Under the pieces are notes generated by a model. It saw nothing but the letters and a program-made list of their open reading frames with translations. It was not told where the DNA came from and searched no databases. Shown here one piece after another: positions 1 through 7,637 of a stretch of DNA of 21,635 bases (its first letter is position 1; every line of letters begins with the position of its first letter). Origin of the DNA: AV69 sp036498205. GTDB taxonomy: Bacteria > Verrucomicrobiota > Verrucomicrobiia > Chthoniobacterales > UBA10450. A program made the translations under genes and the position numbers. The stretch covers positions 1 through 21,635 of the forward strand of contig DASXIC010000121.1 in the NCBI GenBank assembly GCA_036498205.1, read 5' to 3'.

Positions 1-158
1 CCGCGCTCCCGTTCGAGGTCCATCGAATCGAGCAATTGATCCTGCTTTTCGCGTTCGTGAATCGTGCCTGTCGTTTCAAGCAGCCGATCGGACAAGGTGG
101 TCTTGCCATGATCGATATGCGCGATGATGCAAAAATTGCGCGTTTGCTCGACGGCCAT
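1..158 (-). CDS. lepA: Elongation factor 4 (LepA), N-terminal fragment
   Basis: This is the first 52 codons of a translational GTPase, read on the minus strand and cut by the window edge. The protein starts MAVEQTRNFCIIAHIDHGKT, which contains the G1/P-loop of translation factors in the form AHIDHGKTT. It continues with SDRLLETTGTIHEREKQDQL and LDSMDLERERG, the switch I region typical of LepA/EF-4 rather than of EF-G or TypA. LepA binds the ribosome and promotes back-translocation or helps ribosome biogenesis. The start is the ATG whose complement is at 156-158; the conserved N-terminus begins within a few residues of it. No strong Shine-Dalgarno sequence is visible. LepA is about 600 residues long in the family, so more than 90% lies outside the window. 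Confidence 0.95.
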   Translation of the reverse strand, partial: MAVEQTRNFCIIAHIDHGKTTLSDRLLETTGTIHEREKQDQLLDSMDLERER

Positions 159-290
159 GAGAGCCGCACTATGCGGGTGCGCTCAGGTTGGGTCAATTTG
201 CGATGCCTGCGTGAATGCAGGCCTGGGATTACCAGTTGCCAAATCGACTCTGCTCGACATGAGAGCCGTCTGCTCATTATCGTTTGAGAG

Positions 291-479
291 ATGTCGAGAG
301 GAAGAACTTCGGCGGTAGACGAGCATTTGGAATATTCTGCCAGCAGGTCATCATTTCGCCCGCGCGGCAAGCAGCTTGACCGCACATGGATGGTGCTTTT
401 TATCGCGGCGGCAATTGCGGTGATCGCACTGCTGGCTTCGATGATCGCTGTCTCAACGATTACTACGCCTACTCCGTAA
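291..479 (+). CDS. Possible small single-pass membrane protein (62 aa)
   Basis: This short open frame would encode a 62-residue protein. It has a polar, basic first half (about residues 1-31) and one strongly hydrophobic segment (about residues 33-55, WMVLFIAAAIAVIALLASMI), followed by a short Thr/Pro-rich tail. The charge distribution, with several Arg and Lys before the segment, fits a cytoplasmic N-terminus and a single membrane helix. It is divergent from lepA, 132 bp away. The purine-rich GAGAG just before the ATG is only a weak ribosome-binding site. I do not recognise a family, and no function can be given. A chance frame is possible in this GC-rich DNA, although a clean positive-charge-then-helix pattern makes it somewhat more likely to be real. 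Confidence 0.4.
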   Translation: MSRGRTSAVDEHLEYSASRSSFRPRGKQLDRTWMVLFIAAAIAVIALLASMIAVSTITTPTP

Positions 480-769
480 AGCGGGTTCACTACCTGGTGA
501 GGTAAAATTGAACGCGTCGCGGTGTTTGAGCCGCTAGTGCGATTGACCCCCCGCCCGTCCGGCCCAGACTGGCCAGGCGGTTCGGTAAACTACCCCTACC
601 AGCATTCTTATTCCGACTCGAAGTGGCATTTCTGCCCGATCCGCGACAGGACGGCGTCGCCGTGGCGAACATGACAATGATAGTTTCCGCAAAGCGGAGG
701 AATCGCTCGCAATTTGAGACAAATGGGAAGAAATGTGTCGCTCCCAGCCGGCTCGGACCTTTATTCGAC
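480..769. other. Intergenic stretch without a recognisable gene
   Basis: These 290 bases separate the possible small membrane protein from the HAD phosphatase gene. The phosphatase frame is open upstream to a GTG at 623, but that extension has no recognisable homology. A GC-rich imperfect inverted repeat lies at 551-580 (CCGCC/GGCGG outside, GGCC/GGCC inside, loop CAGACT). A small hairpin TCCGC-AAA-GCGGA is at 686-698. Neither is followed by a T-run, so I do not call a terminator. I see no convincing promoter boxes. Confidence 0.5.
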
Positions 770-1459
770 ATGACAAAAACCAAGCGACTGCTCCTTTTCG
801 ACATCGATTCCACCCTTGTTGCCACGCTCGGCGCAGGCGTGAAGGCGCTACAGCAAATCATCGGGCAGCGTTACGGTGCACGCGACGACCTTTCCGACAT
901 CGAAATCGCCGGTCGCACGGACACGACTATTGCCAGGAATATTTTGCTGAAGTACGGCATCGAACCCACTCCCGAGAATGTGCGGAGCTTCCTTGATGAA
1001 TACCTTGCCGGCCTCGAAGAGCTGCTGCCGCAGTTGGAAGGTCGAGTACTGCCCGGCATTCGTGAAATCCTGGAACGGCTCAAACCGCAGCCCAACCGGG
1101 TACTGGGACTTTTGACCGGTAATCTCCGCCGTGGCGCGGAATTGAAACTAACGCGCTACGGACTTTGGCATTTTTTTGAGTTCGGCGCGTTTGCCGACGA
1201 TCATTACGACCGCAACCAATTGGGAGCGTTTGCGAGACAACGAGCCCAGGAAAGACATGGCCATGATTTCGATGCCGCGCAGATCGATGTCATTGGCGAT
1301 ACGGGTCACGATGTCGCCTGCGGCAAGGCGTTCGGGGCGCGCACGATCGCAGTTGCTACCGGAGGCTGGTCGCGCCAGCGCCTCGACAGTTGCAGACCTG
1401 ATTTCCTCTTTGATGACTTTTCACAGGTTGACTACGTCATCAATACCCTCGGATGGTGA
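770..1459 (+). CDS. HAD-superfamily hydrolase, phosphoglycolate phosphatase-like
   Basis: This 229-residue protein is a haloacid dehalogenase-type phosphatase. Motif I is LLLFDIDSTLV with the nucleophile Asp11 and acid/base Asp13. Motif II is LLTGN with Thr116. Motif IV is VIGDTGHDV, where Asp177 and Asp181 would hold Mg2+. A helical cap (about residues 17-95) follows motif I, as in the phosphoglycolate phosphatase/beta-phosphoglucomutase subgroup. Such enzymes hydrolyse small phosphate monoesters in the cytoplasm; the substrate cannot be read from the sequence. Motif I has Ser where most relatives have Gly (DxDGT). I chose the ATG at 770 because homology starts immediately after it. No clear ribosome-binding site is visible. 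The STAS gene follows after 21 bp on the same strand, so the two may be co-transcribed. Confidence 0.88.
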   Translation: MTKTKRLLLFDIDSTLVATLGAGVKALQQIIGQRYGARDDLSDIEIAGRTDTTIARNILLKYGIEPTPENVRSFLDEYLAGLEELLPQLEGRVLPGIREILERLKPQPNRVLGLLTGNLRRGAELKLTRYGLWHFFEFGAFADDHYDRNQLGAFARQRAQERHGHDFDAAQIDVIGDTGHDVACGKAFGARTIAVATGGWSRQRLDSCRPDFLFDDFSQVDYVINTLGW

Positions 1460-1480
1460 TGCATTGACGATTCGGATTGG

Positions 1481-1816
1481 ATGAAGAGAGTGCCCGCAAC
1501 TGCCATGGCCGCGCGCCCGCATGTCATTCCCCTGGAAGGAGAAATCGATCTGCATGTTTCGCCTCGCATTGCCGCTACTCTTGCCGCCGCACTGAAGGAG
1601 AAACCGCGCAAACTGGTGGTGGACCTTGCCAAGGTAACATATATCGACAGCTCCGGGCTGGCTGCGCTCATTGAGGCGATGCAAAGCGTCGAAAAATATG
1701 GCGGCAAGTTCGCTCTGGCCGGACTTCAGGAAGCAGTAAAGCCAATTTTTGAAATCGCTCGGCTCGATCAGGTTTTTCGCATTTTTCCCGACGTAGAATC
1801 AGCGACTGCGGGGTAA
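1481..1816 (+). CDS. STAS-domain protein, anti-sigma factor antagonist-like
   Basis: This 111-residue protein is a single STAS domain of the SpoIIAA/RsbV type. It begins with the typical strand HVIPLEGEIDLHVSP (about residues 14-28) and carries the signature VDLAKVTYIDSSGLAALIEA, with the phosphorylatable serine at Ser57/Ser58. In the known systems a serine kinase (anti-sigma factor) phosphorylates this serine. The unphosphorylated form frees a sigma factor or another partner. No kinase or sigma factor gene is next to it here, so its partner is unknown. It could also belong to a partner-switching pathway that does not control transcription. The start may be the ATG at 1481 or at 1505 (MAARPHV); neither has a good ribosome-binding site. 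Its last 49 bp overlap, tail to tail, the end of the glycosyltransferase gene on the other strand. Confidence 0.88.
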   Translation: MKRVPATAMAARPHVIPLEGEIDLHVSPRIAATLAAALKEKPRKLVVDLAKVTYIDSSGLAALIEAMQSVEKYGGKFALAGLQEAVKPIFEIARLDQVFRIFPDVESATAG

Positions 1817-2904
1817 GACAAGAGAGCTTGCAGCGTTTGTGAGACGTTGCGCGACAAATCAAATTCGGTTGCCTGCTCGAGGAGGGCGAGCTGAGCATCT
1901 TTCCGGCGTGATTCATCGCTCCAAAAGAGCAACGCCTCAGTCAAGGCCGTAAGATTATCAGCGCGATCCACGATCGAGCCATGAATAGTGTCCTGAATAA
2001 CCTCACTACAGCCATTGGCACGCGTCGTAATCACCGGCAGCCCTGCCGCCATCGCTTCGAGTGAAGCATTGGAAAACGGATCGTAAAGAGTTGGCAGAAA
2101 GAAGATGTCAGCAGCGGCAAGAAAAGGCCGAACGTCGCTGGTTTCTCCAAAGAATTCAGCCTGGCGCGATCGAAATCTGCTTCGATTTCCTCGGCCGACC
2201 ACGAGCAGCCGGGCTCGCTTGTCTCGCAGCGACTCGATCGCGGCAATCGCGAAGCGGAGACCTTTCCGTTCCCATCCCGAGCCGACAAAGAGCACCGCAA
2301 TGTCGTCAGGGGCCAGATGCAGGTGCGCCCGAGCCGCCGCGCGTTTTAGTGGAGCCGGACCGAATTCTGAGACGGAAACGCCGTTGCGGATCAAATCAAT
2401 CGCCTCAGCCGGAAAAGCATAGCAATTAACGATTTCGTCGCGTACCATGGCCGAGTTCGCAATGACCCGGCCAGCGCCGCGACTGCCCAGCAGTCGTTTT
2501 TCCAACTCTAAAATCTCTGCGTGTTTGCGGTTAAACATGCGCGCAAACTTTCGCAGGCGAGGCTCGAATGTGGCACGGCGCTCGAGCCAGGCTCGATGCA
2601 GCCCGTCCCCGGCACGAAAGAAATCGCAGCTCCAGATGCGCTCGAGACTCATCACAACGTGGCAATGATTCCACGGATTAATTCGCTCCAATTCGTCGGC
2701 AAAGGCCAGTGGGCCGTTAGCGTTCACCCGGTAAATTTGGCTCCCCGGCCAATGAGTTTCCGGCCATATTGCGCTGGTAAAGAGGATTGCCTCGTGACCA
2801 GCGGCGACGACACCGTGGGCCAAACGCCGAAGATACGCTTCCGCTCCTCCGCTGGGGGAAAAACCGAGACGGACGAATCCGATCTTGAAGTTTTCACGCT
2901 TCAT
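1768..2904 (-). CDS. Glycosyltransferase family 4, lipopolysaccharide core type
   Basis: This is a 378-residue GT-B glycosyltransferase. The N-terminal domain opens with KIGFVRLGFSPSGGAEAYLR (residues 7-25), the glycine-rich acceptor-side loop of WaaG-like enzymes. The C-terminal donor domain has FVGSGWERKGL (about 206-216) and PTLYDPFSNASLEAMAAGLP (271-290). The latter holds the E-x7-E type motif, with Asp275 and Glu283 in the acidic positions. Enzymes of this group move a sugar from a nucleotide-sugar onto a growing glycan, here most likely the lipopolysaccharide core, given the GT9 and MsbA-like neighbours. Donor and acceptor are not known. An upstream ATG at 2988 is in frame but would run into the divergent gene; MKRENFKIGF at 2904 starts directly at the conserved strand. 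Its 3' end overlaps the STAS gene by 49 bp. Confidence 0.88.
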   Translation of the reverse strand: MKRENFKIGFVRLGFSPSGGAEAYLRRLAHGVVAAGHEAILFTSAIWPETHWPGSQIYRVNANGPLAFADELERINPWNHCHVVMSLERIWSCDFFRAGDGLHRAWLERRATFEPRLRKFARMFNRKHAEILELEKRLLGSRGAGRVIANSAMVRDEIVNCYAFPAEAIDLIRNGVSVSEFGPAPLKRAAARAHLHLAPDDIAVLFVGSGWERKGLRFAIAAIESLRDKRARLLVVGRGNRSRFRSRQAEFFGETSDVRPFLAAADIFFLPTLYDPFSNASLEAMAAGLPVITTRANGCSEVIQDTIHGSIVDRADNLTALTEALLFWSDESRRKDAQLALLEQATEFDLSRNVSQTLQALLSYPAVADSTSGKMRKT

Positions 2905-2945
2905 CAGGTCTTTACTTGGACGTTCCGAGCACAATACTTGTTCGC

Positions 2946-4154
2946 ATGCCTGGCGAAATCCTAAACGAGCCTCCGCCGAAGAAGGCATGGGAAACGGGCC
3001 GGCTACCGAAGAGCTTGCTCTATTCTATTTTTGCCCGGATCGGCGGTTGGGGGCTCGATACCGATGCGTTTGAAACGCTGCGTGCATCACACCGCGGCGG
3101 ATTTCTCGGTAAGGCCATCGCTTACGACAACCGCCAGCGGGAAATCCCGGCATCACTTATTCAATCGTTGCGCTGGCATCCAGTGCGCCTTCTCTCATCG
3201 CTTGATCGTCCCTATTATTACGGCGCGAAAAAGAAATACCTTGATTGGATCGCTTCGCGCCAACTCGCGACTGGTCGCTATGACTTGTTTCATAGCTGGT
3301 CGGGCGATTGTCTCGAAACGCTGCGGGTAGCACAGCGAATGCGAATTCCCGCCATTGTCGAGATTCCTACCTGGCATCGAGATATTGCAGAGAAGATTGC
3401 GCCTCGAGCGGAATTAACGAACACGACCTCGCGAACACTGTTTGGGCGCTGGAAGACGGATCTGGCGTTACAACCCGAACGATCGATCGAAGAGTACGAC
3501 CTGGCAACGCTGCTCATCGTTCTTTCGGAAAAAGCGGCGGATACCTTCCGGGCTCGACGTATTCCCGAGGAAAAGCTCTTTTATTTGCCTCGCGGAGTCG
3601 ACATCGAACGCTTTCAGCCGGGAACGCGTCCTCCCGTTTTTCGTGCCATTTTTTCGGGGGCACTGATTCAGAGGAAAGGAATCCATCATTTGCTGAAAGC
3701 CTGGTATCGGCTCAATCTTTCAAATGCAGAGCTCTGGCTACTTGGTTCGGTGCACGAAGAAGCAAAGCGACATTTGAAAAAATTCTGGCGCGATAACATT
3801 CGTGTTATTGGGTTTGCGCGCGACGTGGAGAAGTATCTTACCCAGGCTACAATTCACGTCTTTCCTTCCCAGCTGGAGGGGAGTGCCAAGGTCACTTATG
3901 AGGCAGCGGCTTGCGGGCTGCCACAGGTGGTAACGCAGGAGGCCGGCGACGTGGTTCGGGATGGTATCGAGGGGGTGATAGTTCCTTCGGGTGATGTCGA
4001 TGCAATTGCGGCCGGCATCGAGTATTTCTATCGTCATCCGGAAATTGTCTCCACTATGAGCATTGCCGCGCGAAAACGCGTGGTTGAGAATTTCACCTGG
4101 GATCATTTCCGCACCCGGCTGCTCGCTGCGTATGAACGCGCGATGGCACTCTAA
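2946..4154 (+). CDS. Glycosyltransferase family 4
   Basis: This 402-residue protein is a second GT-B, GT4-type glycosyltransferase, divergent from the first one with about 41 bp between the starts. The C-terminal domain is clear: a donor-domain opening strand FSGALIQRKGIHHLLKAW (about 236-253), then VFPSQLEGSAKVTYEAAACG (about 305-324) with the E-x7-E pair Glu311 and Glu319, and a closing segment that crosses back near the C-terminus (TWDHFRTRLL). The N-terminal domain is less conserved. The likely job is sugar addition to lipopolysaccharide or another surface glycan at the cytoplasmic face of the inner membrane. The ATG at 2946 is preferred over an in-frame TTG at 2916. No ribosome-binding site is evident. 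The GT9 gene follows after 18 bp, so this probably starts the GT4-GT9-exporter operon. Confidence 0.88.
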   Translation: MPGEILNEPPPKKAWETGRLPKSLLYSIFARIGGWGLDTDAFETLRASHRGGFLGKAIAYDNRQREIPASLIQSLRWHPVRLLSSLDRPYYYGAKKKYLDWIASRQLATGRYDLFHSWSGDCLETLRVAQRMRIPAIVEIPTWHRDIAEKIAPRAELTNTTSRTLFGRWKTDLALQPERSIEEYDLATLLIVLSEKAADTFRARRIPEEKLFYLPRGVDIERFQPGTRPPVFRAIFSGALIQRKGIHHLLKAWYRLNLSNAELWLLGSVHEEAKRHLKKFWRDNIRVIGFARDVEKYLTQATIHVFPSQLEGSAKVTYEAAACGLPQVVTQEAGDVVRDGIEGVIVPSGDVDAIAAGIEYFYRHPEIVSTMSIAARKRVVENFTWDHFRTRLLAAYERAMAL

Positions 4155-4172
4155 GGCGGCGCGTTTTATGGC

Positions 4173-5192
4173 GTGAGAATTTTGCTCCTCCAGCTGCGAC
4201 GTCTTGGTGATCTAATTCTCACAACGCCGGCCATCGCTGCAATTCGGGCCCAGGTCCCGGAGGCGCAAATCGTGCTCGCTATCGCACGACAATGCGAGCC
4301 TTTGCGTTCTGCCATTCCCGGCGTGCACCAAGTTATCGTCACCAAGCGAGGCCTGCGCGATCTCAAAGCGTGGATCGAAGTGCGACGCGGTTGTTTCGAT
4401 TGGACAATCGATCTGAGCCGGAACGATCGCTCCGCCTGGCTCACTTTGCTATCGGGCGCGCCGAAGCGGGTCGTTTCCGCCCGTCTCAGACGCAAATCGA
4501 ACGTCCGCTGGCTTGTTTATAACGAGTTTGTCGATTGCGCCATGAAAGACATGCACACCATCGACTATTACCTCGCATTACTGAAGCCGCTTGGAATCAC
4601 GTCTGCTCTAACGGACCTTTGCCTCGAACTGCCGGACAGAGCACGGGCCGATGCGGCGCAAATCATCGAGAATGAAATCGGCTCCCAGCCGTTTGCGATT
4701 TTTCATCCCGGTTCGGCACGCGAGGAGAAATTCTGGGAACCGGACCGCTGGGCCCAGATCATTACCTTTACTGCTACCGATCTCGGTCTGCGTCCGGTGT
4801 TATCGGGTGGAAACAATGCTAAAGAACGCAGTCATCTGGCGGCCATTCGGGATCGATTAGAAATCCCGGTGACCGACCTTTCGGCCAAAGTTGATCTTCT
4901 CACCCTGGGCGCGTTGATCGAGCGGGCGCGCTTGCTCGTGTCAGTGGATTCCGCTCCAACCCACCTGGCCAGCGCGCTGAAAACGCCTCAGGTTATTTTA
5001 TTCGGTCCGACCAACCCGTTCCATTGGCGCCCGCGAAATAGTCCGGCCGCAATCTTGTTTGGAAGTTCGCCGGAACCGCTCAGGAGCTTTCATAGTCAAG
5101 AGCCAAAGCGACCAACGAACCAAATCTCGACGGCCGTGGTAATCGATGCTATCGGTTCAATGTTGTCGGCGCCAGCGGCGTCTGCCGTATGA
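4173..5192 (+). CDS. Glycosyltransferase family 9, ADP-heptose:LPS heptosyltransferase-like
   Basis: This 339-residue enzyme belongs to the WaaC/WaaF/WaaQ family. It opens with MRILLLQLRRLGDLILTTPA, where Asp13 matches the catalytic-base position of the family. It then has HPGSAREEKFWEPDRW (178-193), the region binding the nucleotide-heptose, and VSVDSAPTHLASALKTP (256-272), the family signature with Asp259 and His264. Heptosyltransferases add L-glycero-D-manno-heptose to the inner core of lipopolysaccharide. In this phylum the sugar might differ. The start is a GTG, because the ATG at 4168 is in another frame and meets a TGA after one codon. A purine-rich AAGG lies at 4153-4156, about 16 bases upstream, which is rather far. 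The stop overlaps the start of the exporter gene (ATGA at 5189-5192), which indicates translational coupling. Confidence 0.92.
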   Translation: MRILLLQLRRLGDLILTTPAIAAIRAQVPEAQIVLAIARQCEPLRSAIPGVHQVIVTKRGLRDLKAWIEVRRGCFDWTIDLSRNDRSAWLTLLSGAPKRVVSARLRRKSNVRWLVYNEFVDCAMKDMHTIDYYLALLKPLGITSALTDLCLELPDRARADAAQIIENEIGSQPFAIFHPGSAREEKFWEPDRWAQIITFTATDLGLRPVLSGGNNAKERSHLAAIRDRLEIPVTDLSAKVDLLTLGALIERARLLVSVDSAPTHLASALKTPQVILFGPTNPFHWRPRNSPAAILFGSSPEPLRSFHSQEPKRPTNQISTAVVIDAIGSMLSAPAASAV

Positions 5193-7066
5193 AGGATCAA
5201 GCCGAGAAGAAATCTAAGCCCTCTTTTTTCGAGACGGTCCGGCTTGGCTGGAAACCATATCGTCGCCTCTACGGCTATGTGAAACCGTACAAATGGCGTT
5301 TCATTTTTGCCCTCGCGCTCGGTTTTCTCTTCGGTGTCGTCAGTGGTCTTTTGCCGCTCGTGCTACAGAAGGTGACCACGACCATTTTTCACGGTGCGGC
5401 GCCCAATCCAACCGATCTCACCCATCGCTCAGAATTGCTCAACGCTGGTGGTTCGGTGAAATCGATCGTTTGGATTTGCCTGCTTATTCCCGCTGTTATG
5501 ACGGTGCGCAGTCTCGTCGCCTTCGGTAACACCTACTACATGAACTGGGTGAGTAACCGGGTGGTCACTGACATCAGGAACGAGCTCTTTGCAAAGATGG
5601 TGAACCAATCAATGGGATTTTTTAACAAAATGCGGGCCGGCGTTCTCATGTCGCGTGTCACTAACGACACCATGGCCATGCAAGCAGCCTTGACCGCTGT
5701 CAGCAGCGACGCCTTTAAGCAACCGGTCTCGATTATCTTCGCCCTTAGCGTCCTGCTCTACATGGACTGGAAATTTACCGTCGTCACACTTGTCCTTTTC
5801 CCGTGCTGTATTCTGCCCATTCAGATCTTCGGCCGACGCGCTCGCAAAGCGGTGCAGAGACAGTACGAAGACATGGGCCAAATGGTCGTGACGATGCAGG
5901 AAACCTTTGCTGGTATTCGGGTGATCAAATCCTTCGCGCGCGAGGATTACCAAATCAAAAGCTTCTCACGCAGCACGATGCTCCAGTTCCAGAACGCGAT
6001 GCGCGTGATCAAGGCAATGGAGGCGACGGGACCCCTGATTGAGACACTCGCTGCTGTCGGCGTCGGAATGGCGTTGCTATATGTTTACACCGCTAACCTC
6101 AGTGCCGGCCGCTTTCTTGCGCTCATTGGCGGCATTTTCATTCTTTACGATCCGGTAAAAACGCTGAGCAAAATTCACGTCGTCATGCAGCGTTCGATCG
6201 AAGCGACGGTGGGCGTCTTCGCCATTCTCGATACCAAGCCTGAAATTGAGGACGCGCCGGATGCGCAAATACTGGTTTCGTCCCATGGCCAGCTCGATTT
6301 CGAGAACGTGACGTTTGGCTACCCCGGCACCACTTCCGAAGCGGTGAAGGATTTGAGCCTGCGCATGGAGTCCGGAAAAACCTATGCCCTCGTCGGCCCG
6401 AGCGGAGCCGGCAAGAGCACGATCCTATCGCTTATCCTGCGCTTGTACGATCCCACCTCCGGCGTCATCCGCATTGACGGTCGTGATCTGCGGACGCTGA
6501 CTCAGCGTTCCTTGCGCGAACACGTCGGGCTTGTGACGCAGGACACATTCCTGTTCCACGATACGATCTATAATAATATTCTCTTCGGCCGGCCGCGTGC
6601 TACGCGCGAAGAAGTCTACTCGGCGGCAGAGACGGCTTACGCGCACCAGTTCATCACCAAACAGCCACATGGCTACGACACCGTGATCGGCGACAAAGGA
6701 ATGCTTCTTTCCGGCGGCCAACAACAGCGCCTCGCCATTGCGCGCGCGGTCTTGAAAAATGCGCCGATTCTTTTGCTCGATGAAGCGACTTCGGCGCTGG
6801 ACTCCGAGTCGGAAAAACAAATTCAACTGGCGCTGCAAACTCTTGCGACTGGTAAAACTGTAATCGCGATTGCGCATCGTCTCTCCACCATCCTCTCCGC
6901 CGATCAAATCGTAGCGATGGACCACGGCCGGATTAAGGAAATCGGCACGCACGAGGAATTGCTTGATAAATCGGGCTACTACCGGCGGCTCTACGACCTC
7001 CAGTTTAACCGCGGCCCGGAACACAAAGAGCCCGAGCCGGAAGAATTATTCCAAGTCGTGAGCTAG
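5189..7066 (+). CDS. msbA: ABC exporter with fused membrane and ATPase domains, MsbA-like
   Basis: This 625-residue protein is a half-transporter that works as a homodimer. Residues 1 to about 345 form the six-helix type I exporter domain, with hydrophobic segments near 35-60, 92-112, 175-215 and 283-325. The rest is the ATPase domain: Walker A GPSGAGKST (403-411), Q-loop Gln451, signature LSGGQ (507-511), Walker B ILLLDE (527-532) and H-loop His563. In Gram-negative bacteria such proteins flip lipid A-core from the inner to the outer leaflet of the inner membrane. The coupling to a heptosyltransferase-like gene makes that role likely here. A multidrug or peptide exporter of the same fold cannot be excluded from sequence alone. 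The start overlaps the upstream stop. The stop overlaps, by 4 bp, the end of the convergent DUF1802 gene. Confidence 0.85.
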   Translation: MKDQAEKKSKPSFFETVRLGWKPYRRLYGYVKPYKWRFIFALALGFLFGVVSGLLPLVLQKVTTTIFHGAAPNPTDLTHRSELLNAGGSVKSIVWICLLIPAVMTVRSLVAFGNTYYMNWVSNRVVTDIRNELFAKMVNQSMGFFNKMRAGVLMSRVTNDTMAMQAALTAVSSDAFKQPVSIIFALSVLLYMDWKFTVVTLVLFPCCILPIQIFGRRARKAVQRQYEDMGQMVVTMQETFAGIRVIKSFAREDYQIKSFSRSTMLQFQNAMRVIKAMEATGPLIETLAAVGVGMALLYVYTANLSAGRFLALIGGIFILYDPVKTLSKIHVVMQRSIEATVGVFAILDTKPEIEDAPDAQILVSSHGQLDFENVTFGYPGTTSEAVKDLSLRMESGKTYALVGPSGAGKSTILSLILRLYDPTSGVIRIDGRDLRTLTQRSLREHVGLVTQDTFLFHDTIYNNILFGRPRATREEVYSAAETAYAHQFITKQPHGYDTVIGDKGMLLSGGQQQRLAIARAVLKNAPILLLDEATSALDSESEKQIQLALQTLATGKTVIAIAHRLSTILSADQIVAMDHGRIKEIGTHEELLDKSGYYRRLYDLQFNRGPEHKEPEPEELFQVVS

Positions 7067-7608
7067 GCACTCTCTCCGCGCATTATCAACTCGAACTGCT
7101 CCCGGCGGCTGGCTTGCGCTTCTTCCGATAAGACCGGCCGAATCTCAGTCTCCGGCGGCTCCGGCAGCTCAATCCATGATCGGCAACCGCCAAACCGCTT
7201 TTCGTCGGATAAAACCCAAGGCTGGCTCAACTCGAAAATCCTCACCAAGGCAACATTTAGCCCCTTCACCCCGTGCTTGAACCTCTCGTGGACTACAGCT
7301 GCCGAAATAACGTGCAGAGGCGCTAGCAACTCGGCGGTATCAAGGGAATCGATTCGGTACGCCCGTTCTACCTTTGCATACAGACGGACCGTCACCGTTC
7401 CATTTGAAGCGGGCAGCGCGCGCTCAACGGTTCGAACTTTTGTTACCTGCTCGTGAAAGAACGTGGGAAAAAGAAAGAATTCGTCATGTTGAAACGAAAA
7501 CCCGTCGCGGCCCTCGGCAATTCCCCCTTTGCGTAAAATGATTGACTGCTTTCCGCGCCCGAACGCCTGACAAACCAGCGCCCATTCCTTGAAACCGATA
7601 CTTTTCAT
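7063..7608 (-). CDS. DUF1802 family protein
   Basis: This 181-residue soluble protein matches my knowledge of the DUF1802 family. It opens with FKEWALVCQAFGRGKQSIIL, then RKGGIAEGRDGF and FQHDEFFLFPTFFHEQ, which are hallmark segments. No signal peptide or membrane helix is visible, so it should be cytoplasmic. The biochemical function of the family is not known. A regulatory or nucleic-acid-linked role has no support in this sequence. Length is normal for the family, and homology begins at the first Met. It converges on the exporter gene with a 4-bp overlap. It is divergent from the PHP-domain gene with a 29-bp gap, so the two would need to share a very short promoter region. Confidence 0.85.
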   Translation of the reverse strand: MKSIGFKEWALVCQAFGRGKQSIILRKGGIAEGRDGFSFQHDEFFLFPTFFHEQVTKVRTVERALPASNGTVTVRLYAKVERAYRIDSLDTAELLAPLHVISAAVVHERFKHGVKGLNVALVRIFELSQPWVLSDEKRFGGCRSWIELPEPPETEIRPVLSEEAQASRREQFELIMRGESA

Positions 7609-7637
7609 TTCGGCCCCCGCAAACTAGCCTCCGCGCC

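Noticed and set aside
205..222. Hairpin GCCTGC-GTGAAT-GCAGGC upstream of lepA as a terminator or regulatory site
   Set aside because: A 6-bp stem without a T-run is common by chance in GC-rich DNA, and there is no second copy to suggest an operator.
490..861. Minus-strand frame of 123 codons
   Set aside because: It lies opposite the start of the HAD phosphatase and has no recognisable family; its composition is that of an antisense frame.
6425..7024. Minus-strand frame of 199 codons
   Set aside because: It is the antisense of the exporter ATPase domain, whose Walker A, signature and H-loop motifs are all on the plus strand.
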